Source: an uncultured Pluralibacter sp. (lineage in GTDB: Bacteria > Pseudomonadota > Gammaproteobacteria > Enterobacterales > Enterobacteriaceae). From it: a DNA stretch of 64,000 nt. The DNA lies in assembly GCF_913775985.1 (NCBI RefSeq), contig NZ_CAJYMB010000096.1:98609-162608 (forward strand), given 5' to 3'. Both the position numbers and the translations under genes were made by a program. Below are positions 1-11,169 of this stretch, one piece after another. The notes under the pieces were generated by a model, which worked only from the letters and a program-made list of their open reading frames with translations, had not been told where the DNA came from and searched no databases. The stretch's first letter is position 1, and every line of letters starts with the position of its first letter.

Positions 1-440
1 TGAACCTGCATCCCTTTCTTCACGTGGCCCAGCGCGACGTGGCCCATTTCGTGGCCGATAACTGCTTCCACTTCGTTGTCATTCATGATGTCCATCAGGC
101 CGCTGTAGACGCGAATACAGCCGTTCGCCATGGCGAAGGCGTTTACGTCTTTGGTGACGTACACCTTGTAGTTGACCGGCTGGCCGTTGATGTTATCGCC
201 CAGCGCGGCGGCGATTTTCGTCAGGCGCTGGGCATATTCGCTGCCCGCCGCCGCGAGGGTGGCTTTGCTGTCCATCTCGGCACAGGCTTTGTCACTTAGT
301 GCGATCACCTGGGCGTCGGTCAGGGTGTAGGCCTGAAAGGCCTCCACGCCTGAGTTCATCAGCCCGTTTGAGTCCATCGTTTCACAGCCGGAAAGGGTGC
401 CAGCGGTCGCCAGAGCAAGGAGTAAAGTACGAAGTTTCAT
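1..440 (-). CDS. loiP: LoiP (YggG) outer-membrane M48 metalloprotease lipoprotein, C-terminus cut by window edge
   Basis: Zinc endopeptidase of the M48 family that acts at the periplasmic face of the outer membrane and is linked in E. coli to low-osmolarity and envelope stress. Reading leftward from ATG 438-440, the protein opens with a lipoprotein signal ending in LSGC (lipidated Cys19) and reaches the HExxH zinc motif (HEMGH, residues 130-134) just before the edge; the remainder lies outside. It is transcribed away from tktA, the same divergent arrangement as in E. coli. The frame is open to base 1. Identification is firm because signal, motif and context agree. Confidence 0.93.
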   Translation of the reverse strand, partial: MKLRTLLLALATAGTLSGCETMDSNGLMNSGVEAFQAYTLTDAQVIALSDKACAEMDSKATLAAAGSEYAQRLTKIAAALGDNINGQPVNYKVYVTKDVNAFAMANGCIRVYSGLMDIMNDNEVEAVIGHEMGHVALGHVKKGMQV

Positions 441-633
441 GGTTATTTTCCGTGGGTAAGTATCAACGTAATCCGCGTTGTCGACCGCCTGTCCATACCG
501 GGCGGTGCGGCGAGTATAAAGAATAGCAATTCGTGCTGGCGAGGAGAATGCGCGGCCTGATTCTGCAATGCAGATATTTCCCAGGCGGCACGAGGATGCT
601 CCATGTACATGCCTTTCGGCTTGGGTTACATTG

Positions 634-662
634 TTGGCACATTTTTCCGGCGTAGCTTAAAA
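634..662 (+). promoter_or_regulatory. possible sigma-70 promoter for tktA
   Basis: TTGGCA at 634-639 and TTAAAA at 657-662 are separated by 17 bases and lie 58 bases before the tktA ATG. The -10 box is weak, so this is an inference from spacing and position only. Confidence 0.35.
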
Positions 663-719
663 CGCGCTGTCGTCAAGCCGTTTTGTGCATGGCCTTCAAC
701 AGTACGAACTGGAGTTAAA

Positions 720-2711
<1,992 letters not shown>

Positions 2712-2729
2712 TTCTGAATGCATTAAAGC

Positions 2730-2757
2730 AAGGCCGGGCATGTCCCGGCCTTTTCAT
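2730..2757 (+). terminator. rho-independent terminator of tktA
   Basis: A nine-pair stem, AAGGCCGGG / CCCGGCCTT (2730-2738 with 2744-2752), has a five-base loop and is followed by a T-rich run. It starts 18 bases after the tktA stop. Confidence 0.9.
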
Positions 2758-2803
2758 TTATTCAGGCCTGATGTAAACCTGTTGTAAATTATTCCAGCAA
2801 AAA

Positions 2804-2819
2804 TGTGATGTATATCAGA
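2804..2819 (+). promoter_or_regulatory. CRP-like binding site upstream of epd
   Basis: TGTGA-N6-TCAGA matches the CRP consensus TGTGA-N6-TCACA at nine of ten positions. It lies about 200 bases before epd; cAMP-CRP control of the epd-pgk-fbaA cluster is established in E. coli. Binding here is inferred. Confidence 0.5.
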
Positions 2820-2876
2820 CTTCACAACACTTCCTCTGGACTAACGTTCCTTTTATTCCATCTTTCGATTACTCTG

Positions 2877-2891
2877 GCTGAAGCGTTTCAG
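2877..2891 (+). promoter_or_regulatory. Cra (FruR)-like operator upstream of epd
   Basis: CTGAAGCGTTTCAG is a palindrome with a single mismatch to the Cra consensus (TGAAWCSNT core). Cra represses glycolytic genes, including this cluster, in E. coli. The site is 121 bases before the epd start. Confidence 0.45.
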
Positions 2892-3012
2892 TCGATTAAA
2901 TGTTCGACAATTAATCAATCAGTCGCGGTTTGCGACGGCAGGCATTCCTTTCTGCGCGAGGCTGGATTAGGCTTTCAGCCACCGTAATCAGGGAGTGTGT
3001 TGCAGGAGATTT

Positions 3013-4032
3013 ATGACCCTACGCGTAGCGATTAATGGTTTTGGCCGCATAGGACGCAACGTGGTTCGCGCGCTATACGAATCCGGGCGTCGGGCCGAAA
3101 TTACCGTAGTAGCCATCAATGAGCTGGCGGAAGCTGCGGGTATTGCGCACCTGCTGAAATACGATACCAGCCACGGCCGCTTCGCCTGGGATATCCGCCA
3201 GGAGCGGGAGCAGCTGTTCGTGGGCGATGACGTTATTCGCCTGCTGCACGAGCCGACCATTGAGGCGCTGCCCTGGCGCGAGCTGTCTGTTGACGTGGTG
3301 CTGGACTGCACCGGCGTGTACGGCAGCCGCGAAGATGGCGAAGCGCATCTGGCGGCCGGCGCGAAGAAAGTGCTCTTTTCACATCCTGGCAGCAGCGATC
3401 TTGACGCCACCGTGGTGTACGGCGTCAATCATGATGAGCTGCACGCGGAACACCGCATCGTCTCTAACGCCTCCTGCACCACCAACTGCATTATTCCGGT
3501 GATTAAGCTGTTAGATGAGGCTTTCGGCATTGAGTCCGGCACCGTCACCACGATCCACTCGGCGATGCACGATCAGCAGGTGATCGACGCTTATCATCCG
3601 GATCTACGGCGCACCCGCGCGGCGAGCCAGTCCATCATTCCGGTGGATACCAAGCTGGCGGCCGGGATCACCCGCATTTTCCCGCAGTTTAACGACCGCT
3701 TTGAGGCCATTGCGGTTCGGGTCCCGACCATTAACGTGACGGCAATCGATCTTAGCGTCACGGTGAGGAATCCGGTAAAAACCAGTGAAGTCAATCTGTT
3801 GCTGCAAAAAGCGGCGCAGGGGGCATTTCATGGTATAGTTGACTATACGGAATTACCGTTGGTTTCTACTGATTTTAACCACGATCCGCACAGCGCCATC
3901 GTCGATGGCACGCAAACCCGGGTCAGTGGAGCGCACCTGATCAAAACGCTGGTCTGGTGCGACAATGAATGGGGCTTTGCTAACCGAATGCTCGACACGA
4001 CGTTAGCAATGGCCGCAACAGGTTTCAGGTAA
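3013..4032 (+). CDS. epd: D-erythrose-4-phosphate dehydrogenase
   Basis: NAD-dependent oxidation of erythrose 4-phosphate to 4-phosphoerythronate, the first step of the DXP-dependent pyridoxal 5'-phosphate pathway; a paralogue of GapA. The product is 339 residues, as in E. coli. The Rossmann motif [10 protein letters not shown] is at the N-terminus and the catalytic cysteine lies in SNASCTTNC near residue 155. An in-frame start exists at 2995, but AGGAG at 3004-3008 places initiation at ATG 3013, giving [10 protein letters not shown]. pgk follows after 47 bases with no terminator, so the two are probably co-transcribed. Confidence 0.97.
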   Translation: MTLRVAINGFGRIGRNVVRALYESGRRAEITVVAINELAEAAGIAHLLKYDTSHGRFAWDIRQEREQLFVGDDVIRLLHEPTIEALPWRELSVDVVLDCTGVYGSREDGEAHLAAGAKKVLFSHPGSSDLDATVVYGVNHDELHAEHRIVSNASCTTNCIIPVIKLLDEAFGIESGTVTTIHSAMHDQQVIDAYHPDLRRTRAASQSIIPVDTKLAAGITRIFPQFNDRFEAIAVRVPTINVTAIDLSVTVRNPVKTSEVNLLLQKAAQGAFHGIVDYTELPLVSTDFNHDPHSAIVDGTQTRVSGAHLIKTLVWCDNEWGFANRMLDTTLAMAATGFR

Positions 4033-4079
4033 GGCGCATCAGCGTCTGCAAAACTTTAGAATCAAATAGAGGATTCACC

Positions 4080-5243
4080 ATGTCTGTAATTAAGATGACC
4101 GATCTGGATCTGGCTGGTAAACGCGTTTTCATCCGTGCGGATCTGAACGTACCGGTGAAAGAGGGTAAAGTGACCAGCGACGCGCGTATCCGCGCTTCTC
4201 TGCCGACCATCGAACTGGCCCTGAAGCAGGGTGCTAAAGTGATGGTGACTTCCCACCTGGGTCGTCCGACCGAAGGCGAGTACAACGAAGAGTTCTCCCT
4301 GCTGCCGGTTGTTAATTACCTGAAAGACAAACTCTCCAGCCCGGTGCGCCTGGTTAAAGATTACCTCGACGGCGTTGATGTAGCCGAGGGTGAGCTGGTG
4401 GTTCTGGAAAACGTTCGCTTTAACAAAGGCGAAAAGAAAGACGACGAAGCGCTCTCTAAAAAATACGCGGCCCTGTGCGACGTATTCGTAATGGATGCCT
4501 TTGGTACTGCGCACCGCGCGCAGGCTTCTACTCACGGTATCGGTAAATTTGCTGATATCGCTTGTGCTGGCCCGCTGCTGGCTGCCGAGCTGGACGCGCT
4601 GGGTAAAGCGCTGAAAGAGCCGGCGCGCCCGATGGTGGCTATCGTTGGTGGCTCTAAAGTTTCCACCAAGCTGACCGTTCTGGATTCCCTGTCTAAAATC
4701 GCCGATCAGCTGATCGTCGGCGGCGGCATCGCCAACACCTTCGTGGCGGCTCAGGGCCACAACGTGGGCAAATCCCTGTACGAAGCTGACCTGGTTGACG
4801 AAGCCAAGCGCCTGCTGACCACCTGCGATATTCCGGTTCCGACGGACGTTCGCGTGGCTACCGAGTTCTCTGAAACCGCTACCGCAACCCTGAAATCTGT
4901 TAACGACATCAAAGATGACGAGCAGATTCTGGATCTGGGCTACGTTTCCGCACAGAAGCTGGCTGACATTCTGAAAAATGCCAAAACCATTCTGTGGAAC
5001 GGCCCGGTTGGCGTGTTCGAATTCCCGAACTTCCGCAAAGGTACCGAAATCGTTGCTAACGCCATCGCAGACAGCGAAGGCTTCTCCATCGCGGGCGGCG
5101 GCGATACCCTGGCAGCAATCGACCTGTTCGGCATTGCAGACAAAATCTCCTACATCTCCACCGGCGGCGGCGCATTCCTCGAATTCGTCGAAGGCAAGGT
5201 TCTGCCGGCGGTCGCCATGCTCGAAGAGCGTGCTAAAAAGTAA
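4080..5243 (+). CDS. pgk: phosphoglycerate kinase
   Basis: Cytoplasmic glycolytic kinase that interconverts 1,3-bisphosphoglycerate + ADP and 3-phosphoglycerate + ATP. The product is 387 residues, the usual bacterial length. The N-terminal substrate domain carries RADLNVP and SHLGRP; the C-terminal nucleotide domain has the VGGGIANTF and GGGDT segments. GAGG at 4069-4072 supports the ATG at 4080. It is the middle gene of epd-pgk-fbaA, and a terminator lies between pgk and fbaA, so fbaA is reached by readthrough or by its own promoter. Confidence 0.98.
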   Translation: MSVIKMTDLDLAGKRVFIRADLNVPVKEGKVTSDARIRASLPTIELALKQGAKVMVTSHLGRPTEGEYNEEFSLLPVVNYLKDKLSSPVRLVKDYLDGVDVAEGELVVLENVRFNKGEKKDDEALSKKYAALCDVFVMDAFGTAHRAQASTHGIGKFADIACAGPLLAAELDALGKALKEPARPMVAIVGGSKVSTKLTVLDSLSKIADQLIVGGGIANTFVAAQGHNVGKSLYEADLVDEAKRLLTTCDIPVPTDVRVATEFSETATATLKSVNDIKDDEQILDLGYVSAQKLADILKNAKTILWNGPVGVFEFPNFRKGTEIVANAIADSEGFSIAGGGDTLAAIDLFGIADKISYISTGGGAFLEFVEGKVLPAVAMLEERAKK

Positions 5244-5249
5244 GTTTGT

Positions 5250-5276
5250 ACAGGCGGGGTAACCCGCCTGTTTTTT
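5250..5276 (+). terminator. terminator between pgk and fbaA
   Basis: ACAGGCGGG / CCCGCCTGT (5250-5258 with 5263-5271) with a GTAA loop and six T residues. It starts seven bases after the pgk stop and likely makes fbaA expression partly independent. Confidence 0.9.
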
Positions 5277-5347
5277 GCAAGCTGGAGTAAGCGTGCAGTT
5301 TGCAACCCCTTTCAACGGTCGAAGATACAAATACGGGACTCAGTAAC

Positions 5348-6427
5348 ATGTCTAAAATTTTTGATTTCGTAAAACCGGGCGTCATCACTGGCGACGACGT
5401 TCAGAAAGTGTTCCAGGTAGCGAAAGACAACAACTTCGCGCTGCCGGCAGTTAACTGCGTGGGCACCGACTCCATCAACGCTGTTCTGGAAGCGGCTGCT
5501 AAAGTTAAAGCGCCTGTTATCGTACAGTTCTCCAACGGCGGTGCCGCATTTATCGCCGGTAAAGGCGTGAAAACTGACGTTCCTCAGGGCGCGGCTGTTC
5601 TGGGCGCTATCTCCGGCGCGCATCACGTTCACCAGATGGCTGAACACTACGGCGTGCCGGTTATCCTGCACACCGACCACTGTGCGAAAAAACTGCTGCC
5701 GTGGATCGACGGCCTGCTGGACGCGGGTGAAAAACACTTTGCCGCTACCGGCAAACCGCTGTTCTCTTCTCACATGATTGACCTGTCCGAAGAGTCTCTG
5801 GAAGAGAACATCGCTATCTGCTCCAAATACCTGGAGCGCATGTCCAAAATGGGCATGACCCTGGAAATTGAACTGGGCTGCACCGGCGGCGAAGAAGACG
5901 GCGTGGACAACAGCCACATGGACGCTTCTGCTCTGTACACCCAGCCGGAAGACGTTGATTACGCTTACGTTGAACTGAGCAAAATCAGCCCGCGCTTCAC
6001 CATCGCGGCTTCCTTCGGTAACGTGCACGGCGTGTACAAGCCGGGTAACGTTAAGCTGACCCCGACTATCCTGCGCGACTCTCAGGATTACGTGTCCAAA
6101 AAACACAACCTGCCGCACAACAGCCTGAACTTCGTATTCCACGGCGGTTCCGGTTCTACTGCGCAGGAAATCAAAGATTCCGTCAGCTATGGCGTTATCA
6201 AGATGAACATCGATACCGATACCCAGTGGGCAACCTGGGACGGTATCCTGCAGTACTACAAAACCAACGAAGCTTACCTGCAGGGCCAGCTGGGCAACCC
6301 GAAAGGCGAAGACCAGCCGAACAAGAAATACTACGATCCGCGCGTGTGGCTGCGTTCTGCCCAGACCTCTATGGTGACGCGTCTGGAGCAGGCATTCAAA
6401 GAGCTGAACGCCATCGACGTTCTGTAA
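5348..6427 (+). CDS. fbaA: class II fructose-bisphosphate aldolase
   Basis: Zinc-dependent reversible cleavage of fructose 1,6-bisphosphate to glyceraldehyde 3-phosphate and dihydroxyacetone phosphate. The product is 359 residues, equal to E. coli FbaA. Metal and catalytic residues are visible in HTDHCAKK (near residue 108) and in the later NVHGVYKPG and FHGGSGS segments. The frame opens further upstream at 5300, but ATG 5348 yields MSKIFDFVKPG, the family N-terminus. A strong terminator follows. Confidence 0.98.
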   Translation: MSKIFDFVKPGVITGDDVQKVFQVAKDNNFALPAVNCVGTDSINAVLEAAAKVKAPVIVQFSNGGAAFIAGKGVKTDVPQGAAVLGAISGAHHVHQMAEHYGVPVILHTDHCAKKLLPWIDGLLDAGEKHFAATGKPLFSSHMIDLSEESLEENIAICSKYLERMSKMGMTLEIELGCTGGEEDGVDNSHMDASALYTQPEDVDYAYVELSKISPRFTIAASFGNVHGVYKPGNVKLTPTILRDSQDYVSKKHNLPHNSLNFVFHGGSGSTAQEIKDSVSYGVIKMNIDTDTQWATWDGILQYYKTNEAYLQGQLGNPKGEDQPNKKYYDPRVWLRSAQTSMVTRLEQAFKELNAIDVL

Positions 6428-6446
6428 TTTCTGAATGTATTGCCAG

Positions 6447-6474
6447 AAGCCCGCTACTCAGCGGGCTTTTTTAT
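6447..6474 (+). terminator. terminator of fbaA
   Basis: AAGCCCGC / GCGGGCTT stem (6447-6454 with 6461-6468), six-base loop and a T run. Confidence 0.9.
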
Positions 6475-6613
6475 TGCTTTTCCAACAGGATAATCCGAAT
6501 TGATACTGTGAGCTGCTTGGCAAAACTCACACTTTTTGTTTACCCTTAACGGTCTGCTATATCGAAGTCAATTCAGACTTTTTTCCCGAACGGGTAGCTA
6601 TAAGGAACAGTAA

Positions 6614-7486
6614 ATGGAAGATCTAAATGTGGTCGACAGTATAAATCATGCGGGCTCGTGGCTGGTGCGTAACCAGGCGCTGCTGCTGAGTTATGCGGTA
6701 AATATCGTCGCGGCGATCGCCATTGTTATCGTCGGTATGATTGTGGCGAGAGTGGTGTCGAATGCGGTTAATCGCATGATGGTGGCGCGTAAAGTTGACG
6801 CCACCGTGGCGGATTTTCTCTCCGCGATGCTGCGCTATGCAATTATCGCCTTTACGCTAATTGCCGCGCTGGGGCGCGTCGGGGTGCAGACGGCATCCAT
6901 TATCGCCGTGCTGGGTGCCGCCGGTTTGGCCGTAGGCCTGGCGCTGCAGGGTTCGCTCTCGAACCTGGCCGCGGGCGTGCTGCTGGTGATGTTCCGGCCG
7001 TTCCGCGCCGGTGAGTATGTCGATCTCGGCGGCGTAGCGGGTACCGTGCTGCACGTGCAGATCTTCTCCACCACCATGCGCACCGTGGACGGTAAAATTG
7101 TCGTTATTCCTAACGGTAAAATTATCGCCGGCAACATTGTTAACTACTCCCGCGAGCCGGTGCGCCGCAACGAATTCATTATCGGCGTCGCTTATGATTC
7201 CGACATCGATAAGGTGAAATCGCTGATTACCGATATTATGCAATCCGATGAGCGCATCCTGAAAGACCGCGATCAAATCGTGCGTCTGAACGAGCTTGGC
7301 GCATCGTCCATTAACTTTGTCGTGCGCTGCTGGAGCAAAAGCAGCGATCTGCAAACCGTGTACTGGGACGTGCTGGAGCGCATCAAGCGCGACTTTGACG
7401 CCAATGGCATCAGCTTCCCGTACCCGCAGATGGACGTTAACTTTAAGCAGGTGAAAGACGCGGAAGAGCCGTCCGTCACCCGATAA
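6614..7486 (+). CDS. mscS: small-conductance mechanosensitive channel MscS
   Basis: Inner-membrane homoheptameric channel that opens under membrane tension and releases solutes during hypo-osmotic shock. The product is 290 residues (E. coli 286). Three N-terminal helices are visible; pore-lining TM3 is the Ala/Gly-rich [20 protein letters not shown] stretch near residues 97-116, followed by the beta domain ([10 protein letters not shown]) and the alpha/beta vestibule. It lies between fbaA and argO as in E. coli. Its C-terminal tail is slightly longer than the E. coli protein. Confidence 0.97.
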   Translation: MEDLNVVDSINHAGSWLVRNQALLLSYAVNIVAAIAIVIVGMIVARVVSNAVNRMMVARKVDATVADFLSAMLRYAIIAFTLIAALGRVGVQTASIIAVLGAAGLAVGLALQGSLSNLAAGVLLVMFRPFRAGEYVDLGGVAGTVLHVQIFSTTMRTVDGKIVVIPNGKIIAGNIVNYSREPVRRNEFIIGVAYDSDIDKVKSLITDIMQSDERILKDRDQIVRLNELGASSINFVVRCWSKSSDLQTVYWDVLERIKRDFDANGISFPYPQMDVNFKQVKDAEEPSVTR

Positions 7487-7493
7487 GCTAGTC

Positions 7494-7527
7494 GGCCCGC
7501 CCGTCCGGCGCGGGCCCATTTTCTTTT
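7494..7527 (+). terminator. terminator of mscS
   Basis: GGCCCGC / GCGGGCC (7494-7500 with 7510-7516) followed by a T-rich stretch, eight bases after the mscS stop. Confidence 0.75.
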
Positions 7528-7626
7528 ATTAGTCAGGCTAATAAAGGATTAAAATTTTCAATTTCCTCTAATGTTTTTCCCGCGCTATAGTCCCGCCATC
7601 TTGTAGACCTTTTGGGAAAATCCATC

Positions 7627-8262
7627 GTGTTATCTTATTTTTTTCAGGGGCTTGCCCTCGGCGCTGCCATGATCCTTCCGCTCGGCCCGCAGAATGCGTT
7701 TGTGATGAATCAGGGGATCCGCCGCCAGTATCATCTTATGATTGCTCTGCTGTGCGCGGTAAGCGATCTGCTGCTGATCTGCGCCGGTATTTTCGGCGGC
7801 AGCGCGCTGCTGATGCAGTCTCCGTGGCTGCTGGCGCTAATCACCTGGGGCGGCGTGGCCTTTCTCCTGTGGTACGGCTTCGGCGCGCTGAAAACGGCGA
7901 TGGGCAGTAATATCGAGCTTGCCAGCGCGGAAGTGATGAAGCAGGGACGCTGGAAGATAGTTGCCACTATGCTGGCGGTAACGTGGCTTAATCCGCACGT
8001 TTATCTTGATACCTTCGTGGTGCTCGGCAGCATCGGCGGGCAGATGGACCTGGAGCCGCGCCGCTGGTTTGCCCTTGGTACGGTGAGCGCCTCCTTCCTG
8101 TGGTTCTTTGGCCTGGCGCTGCTGGCTGCCTGGCTGGCCCCGCGCCTGCGCACCGCACGGGCGCAGCGCATTATCAATCTGCTGGTCGGCTGCGTGATGT
8201 GGTTTATTGCGTTTCAGCTGGCAAAAGAGGGTGTTAGCCATATTCACGCTTTATTCAGTTAG
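7627..8262 (+). CDS. argO: arginine exporter ArgO
   Basis: LysE-family inner-membrane exporter of arginine (and the toxic analogue canavanine). The product is 211 residues with about five to six hydrophobic helices and the family sequence [14 protein letters not shown] near residue 17. The start is taken as GTG 7627 with TGGGAAAA at 7612-7619 as the ribosome site; this gives the same length as E. coli ArgO. A TTG at 7612 is in frame but overlaps that site. A TATAGT box at 7586-7591 could be the -10 element. Its activator argP is 0.9 kb downstream on the other strand. Confidence 0.95.
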   Translation: MLSYFFQGLALGAAMILPLGPQNAFVMNQGIRRQYHLMIALLCAVSDLLLICAGIFGGSALLMQSPWLLALITWGGVAFLLWYGFGALKTAMGSNIELASAEVMKQGRWKIVATMLAVTWLNPHVYLDTFVVLGSIGGQMDLEPRRWFALGTVSASFLWFFGLALLAAWLAPRLRTARAQRIINLLVGCVMWFIAFQLAKEGVSHIHALFS

Positions 8263-8361
8263 CGCACTCTAGGCCTTCTCTTATGGACTTTCATTTCGTA
8301 AGGACTAAGCTTGCTTGCAGACGCCCTTTTTTGGGTAAAACAGCAGCATGGAGGAATGCCA

Positions 8362-9135
8362 GTGAAGTTTAAAGTGATGGCCCTGGCGGCACTGATGGGT
8401 TTCAGCACAATGTCGGTTCAGGCAAGCGAATTGCCGGACGGTCCGCACATTGTTATCTCGGGCACCGCCAGCGTAGATGCGGTGCCGGACATGGCGACGC
8501 TCGCCATTGAAGTCAACGTGGCGGCGAAAGATGCCGCGTCCGCGAAGAAGCAGGCCGACGATCGCGTTGCGCAATATCTCTCCTTCCTTGAGCAGAACGG
8601 CATCGGCAAAAAAGATATTCGTTCCGCCAACCTGCGCACCCAGCCGGACTACGACTATCAGAATGGCAAAAGCATTCTGAAAGGCTACCGTGCGGTGCGC
8701 TCCGTTGAAGTGACGCTGCGCCAGCTCGACAAGCTGAACTCGCTGCTGGACGGCGCCCTTAAAGCCGGCCTCAATGAGATCCGCTCCGTATCGCTTGGCG
8801 TTGCGCAACCGGATACCTACAAAGACCAGGCCCGCAAAGCGGCGATTGATGATGCTGTCCACCAGGCGCAGGCGCTGGCGGAAGGTTTTCACGCGAAGCT
8901 GGGTCCGGTTTACAGCATCCGCTATCACGTCTCTAACTATCAGCCGAGCCCGATGGTGCGGATGATGAAGGCAGAAGCGGCCCCGGCGAGTGATGTTCAG
9001 CAAACCTACGAGCAGCCGTCGATTCAGTTTGACGATCAGGTTGATGTCGTATTCCAGCTGGATTCAGCGACCGCTCAGCCGGCGAAAGCAGCCGAGCCGA
9101 CGAAAGCAGCCGAGCCGGAGAAGAAAGCCGAGTAA
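8362..9135 (+). CDS. yggE: periplasmic SIMPL-domain protein YggE
   Basis: Periplasmic SIMPL (DUF541) protein associated in E. coli with reduced oxidative stress; its molecular activity is unknown. The product is 257 residues with a cleavable signal (cut near VQA-SELP). GGAGG at 8350-8354 is only one base from the in-frame ATG 8356 but seven from GTG 8362, so GTG is chosen, which also matches the E. coli N-terminus. The C-terminal tail contains a short repeated AAEPTKAAEPEKKAE segment that E. coli lacks. The scpABC genes found next in E. coli K-12 are missing here. Confidence 0.93.
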   Translation: MKFKVMALAALMGFSTMSVQASELPDGPHIVISGTASVDAVPDMATLAIEVNVAAKDAASAKKQADDRVAQYLSFLEQNGIGKKDIRSANLRTQPDYDYQNGKSILKGYRAVRSVEVTLRQLDKLNSLLDGALKAGLNEIRSVSLGVAQPDTYKDQARKAAIDDAVHQAQALAEGFHAKLGPVYSIRYHVSNYQPSPMVRMMKAEAAPASDVQQTYEQPSIQFDDQVDVVFQLDSATAQPAKAAEPTKAAEPEKKAE

Positions 9136-9146
9136 AGCAGCGTCAG

Positions 9147-9182
9147 AACGTAAAAAGCCGGGGAAACCCGGCTTTTTACGTT
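9147..9182. terminator. bidirectional terminator between yggE and argP
   Basis: A perfect 16-base inverted repeat, AACGTAAAAAGCCGGG and its complement, with a GAAA loop. A and T runs on either side give a U tract in both directions, suiting the two convergent genes. Confidence 0.92.
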
Positions 9183-9193
9183 ATTAAGGATAA

Positions 9194-10087
9194 TCAGTCC
9201 TGGCGCAGAACCCGGTGACCGTACTCCAGCAGCGCGTCGGTGACCCGGCGCATCATCCGGCTTTCCGGCGCGAAGCGGTGCCAGTAGAGCATCCGCCGCT
9301 GATAAAGTCCCGGTGTCAGATCGATAAGCTCGCCGGACGCCAGCTCTCTTTCAATCTGCAGGTGCGGGATCATACAGCAGGTGGTGCTCTGGCGCGCCAG
9401 CTGTACGAAAGCTTCCGATGAGTTAACGATATGGCACGGCACGCTGCCCGGCGGCAGATCGAAGTTTTGCTGCAGGAAAGCCTGATGCATATCGTCCAGA
9501 TGATCGAAGGCGACCACCGGGGCTTTCAGCAGCGCGGAGCGGGTAACGCCGTTCGGAAAATAGCGTTGCGCAAACGCCGGCGAGGCGACGAACAGATAAT
9601 CGAGCGCGCCGAGCTGGTCCACCAGGCAGCTTGGCAGCGCCTGCGGCTGGATGCTGACCGCGCCAACCACTTCCCCACGGCGCAGGCGATCCTGGGTACG
9701 GGTTTCATCTTCGACCTGCAAATTCAGGCGAATCGGCGAGTCGGCCAGCACGCCCGCCAGCGCCGGCAGCAGCCAGGTGGCGAGGCTGTCGGCGTTAATG
9801 GCCAGCGACAGCAGCAGCGGAGTAGAGCCAATTTGCTCGTCGCCGAGCCACTCCTCTTCCAGCAGCTCGACCTGGCGCAGCAGCGCCAGCAGCTTCTGGC
9901 CCTGCTCGGTAGGTTTCGGCGGAACGGTACGCACCAGCAGCGGCTGGCCAAACATGTTCTCCAGCTGCTTAATGCGCTGAGAAACGGCGGACTGAGTGAT
10001 ACACAGCTTTTGCGCGGCACGTTCAAAGCCTCTTTCCCTAATGACCGCATCTAGCGCCTGCAGTGTTCTGTAGTCCGGACGTTTCAT
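9194..10087 (-). CDS. argP: LysR-type regulator ArgP (IciA)
   Basis: LysR-family regulator that activates argO with arginine and is locked non-productively by lysine; in E. coli it also controls several amino-acid genes. The product is 297 residues, as in E. coli. The N-terminal helix-turn-helix spans about residues 5-60 ([22 protein letters not shown]) and is followed by a periplasmic-binding-protein-like effector domain. ATG 10085-10087 gives [10 protein letters not shown]; an upstream in-frame start is less likely. It is transcribed away from rpiA. Confidence 0.97.
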   Translation of the reverse strand: MKRPDYRTLQALDAVIRERGFERAAQKLCITQSAVSQRIKQLENMFGQPLLVRTVPPKPTEQGQKLLALLRQVELLEEEWLGDEQIGSTPLLLSLAINADSLATWLLPALAGVLADSPIRLNLQVEDETRTQDRLRRGEVVGAVSIQPQALPSCLVDQLGALDYLFVASPAFAQRYFPNGVTRSALLKAPVVAFDHLDDMHQAFLQQNFDLPPGSVPCHIVNSSEAFVQLARQSTTCCMIPHLQIERELASGELIDLTPGLYQRRMLYWHRFAPESRMMRRVTDALLEYGHRVLRQD

Positions 10088-10206
10088 GGTTCTGACTGAC
10101 TCCTCGAATTTAATTTTCAGCACTATGACATAAATTTAACCGTGTTACAGACGAAAATGGACTTCTGCCCACACTTCCGGCACGGACTTTTGCGCGGGCG
10201 ATGATC

Positions 10207-10212
10207 TATAAT
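10207..10212 (+). promoter_or_regulatory. -10 box of the rpiA promoter
   Basis: A perfect TATAAT lies 33 bases before the rpiA ATG. No good -35 element is seen at 16-18 bases (nearest GGACTT), so the promoter may be activated or rely on the -10 alone. Confidence 0.5.
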
Positions 10213-10245
10213 GCGCGGATCTCATCACCTCACAGGTAAAAAACC

Positions 10246-10905
10246 ATGACGCAGGATGAACTGAAAAAAGCAGTGGGCTGGGCCGCGCTGCAGTACGTGC
10301 AGCCGGGTACCATTGTCGGTGTCGGCACTGGTTCTACGGCGGCGCACTTTATCGACGCGCTCGGCACGATGAAAGGGCAAATTGAAGGGGCGGTATCCAG
10401 CTCCGATGCCTCCACCGCGAAGCTGAAAGCGCTCGGCATTCACGTTTTCGATCTTAACGAAGTGGACAGCCTTGGCATCTATGTCGATGGCGCTGATGAA
10501 ATCAACGACCAGATGCAGATGATCAAAGGCGGCGGCGCGGCGCTAACGCGGGAGAAGATTATCGCCTCCGTTGCCGAGAAGTTTATCTGTATTGCCGACG
10601 CGTCCAAGCAAGTTCCCATCCTCGGCAAATTCCCGCTGCCGGTGGAAGTAATCCCTATGGCCCGCAGCGCCGTCGCGCGCCAGCTGGTTAAGCTGGGCGG
10701 CCTGCCGGAGTATCGTCAGGGCGTGGTAACAGATAACGGCAACGTGATTCTTGATGTCCACAATCTGGAAATCCTTGATGCCATCGCGCTGGAAAACGCA
10801 ATTAACGCTATTCCGGGCGTCGTTACCGTCGGCCTGTTTGCCAACCGCGGCGCCGACGTAGCGCTTATCGGCACCGCCGACGGCGTGAAAACCATCGTAA
10901 AATGA
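10246..10905 (+). CDS. rpiA: ribose-5-phosphate isomerase A
   Basis: Interconverts ribose 5-phosphate and ribulose 5-phosphate in the pentose phosphate pathway, supplying the same sugar pool used by tktA. The product is 219 residues, identical in length to E. coli RpiA. Signature segments are [11 protein letters not shown] (near residue 27), YVDGADEIN (catalytic Asp region near 79-84) and [11 protein letters not shown] (near 94). The gene is divergent from argP and is followed by a hairpin. Confidence 0.98.
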   Translation: MTQDELKKAVGWAALQYVQPGTIVGVGTGSTAAHFIDALGTMKGQIEGAVSSSDASTAKLKALGIHVFDLNEVDSLGIYVDGADEINDQMQMIKGGGAALTREKIIASVAEKFICIADASKQVPILGKFPLPVEVIPMARSAVARQLVKLGGLPEYRQGVVTDNGNVILDVHNLEILDAIALENAINAIPGVVTVGLFANRGADVALIGTADGVKTIVK

Positions 10906-10911
10906 TCTGAC

Positions 10912-10942
10912 GGGAGCCGCACCGGCTCCCAAAAATATTTTC
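10912..10942 (+). terminator. probable rpiA terminator
   Basis: GGGAGCCG / CGGCTCCC (10912-10919 with 10923-10930) with a three-base loop. The downstream run is AAAAATATTTT rather than a pure T tract. Confidence 0.6.
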
Positions 10943-10956
10943 CCCGGGTTAAATTC

Positions 10957-10972
10957 GGTGACTTGTATCACA
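10957..10972 (+). promoter_or_regulatory. CRP-like site upstream of serA
   Basis: GGTGA-N6-TCACA has a perfect right half and one mismatch on the left. CRP and Lrp control of serA is known in E. coli; binding here is inferred. It lies about 200 bases upstream of the serA start. Confidence 0.5.
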
Positions 10973-11169
10973 TTTCAGAAATACACTTTATTAACAAACT
11001 GGTCATTGTGCTACTGCCAGCATTTTATGCTGAGATTACCCACCGAATACCCCTGCTTCAGGATGCCCAAGCCGCCCGCCAATATTGCCGCGATAGTTTT
11101 TTTTGATATGTTGCTGGGGTGAAGATTGATTCACAACACCATCAGTATCAAGACGGACAGGGCGGGGAA

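Noticed and set aside
9061..9135. Lys/Ala/Glu-Pro repeat at the yggE 3' end as a frameshift or assembly artefact
   Set aside because: The frame is continuous and the tail ends just before a clean terminator; a short low-complexity extension is more likely.
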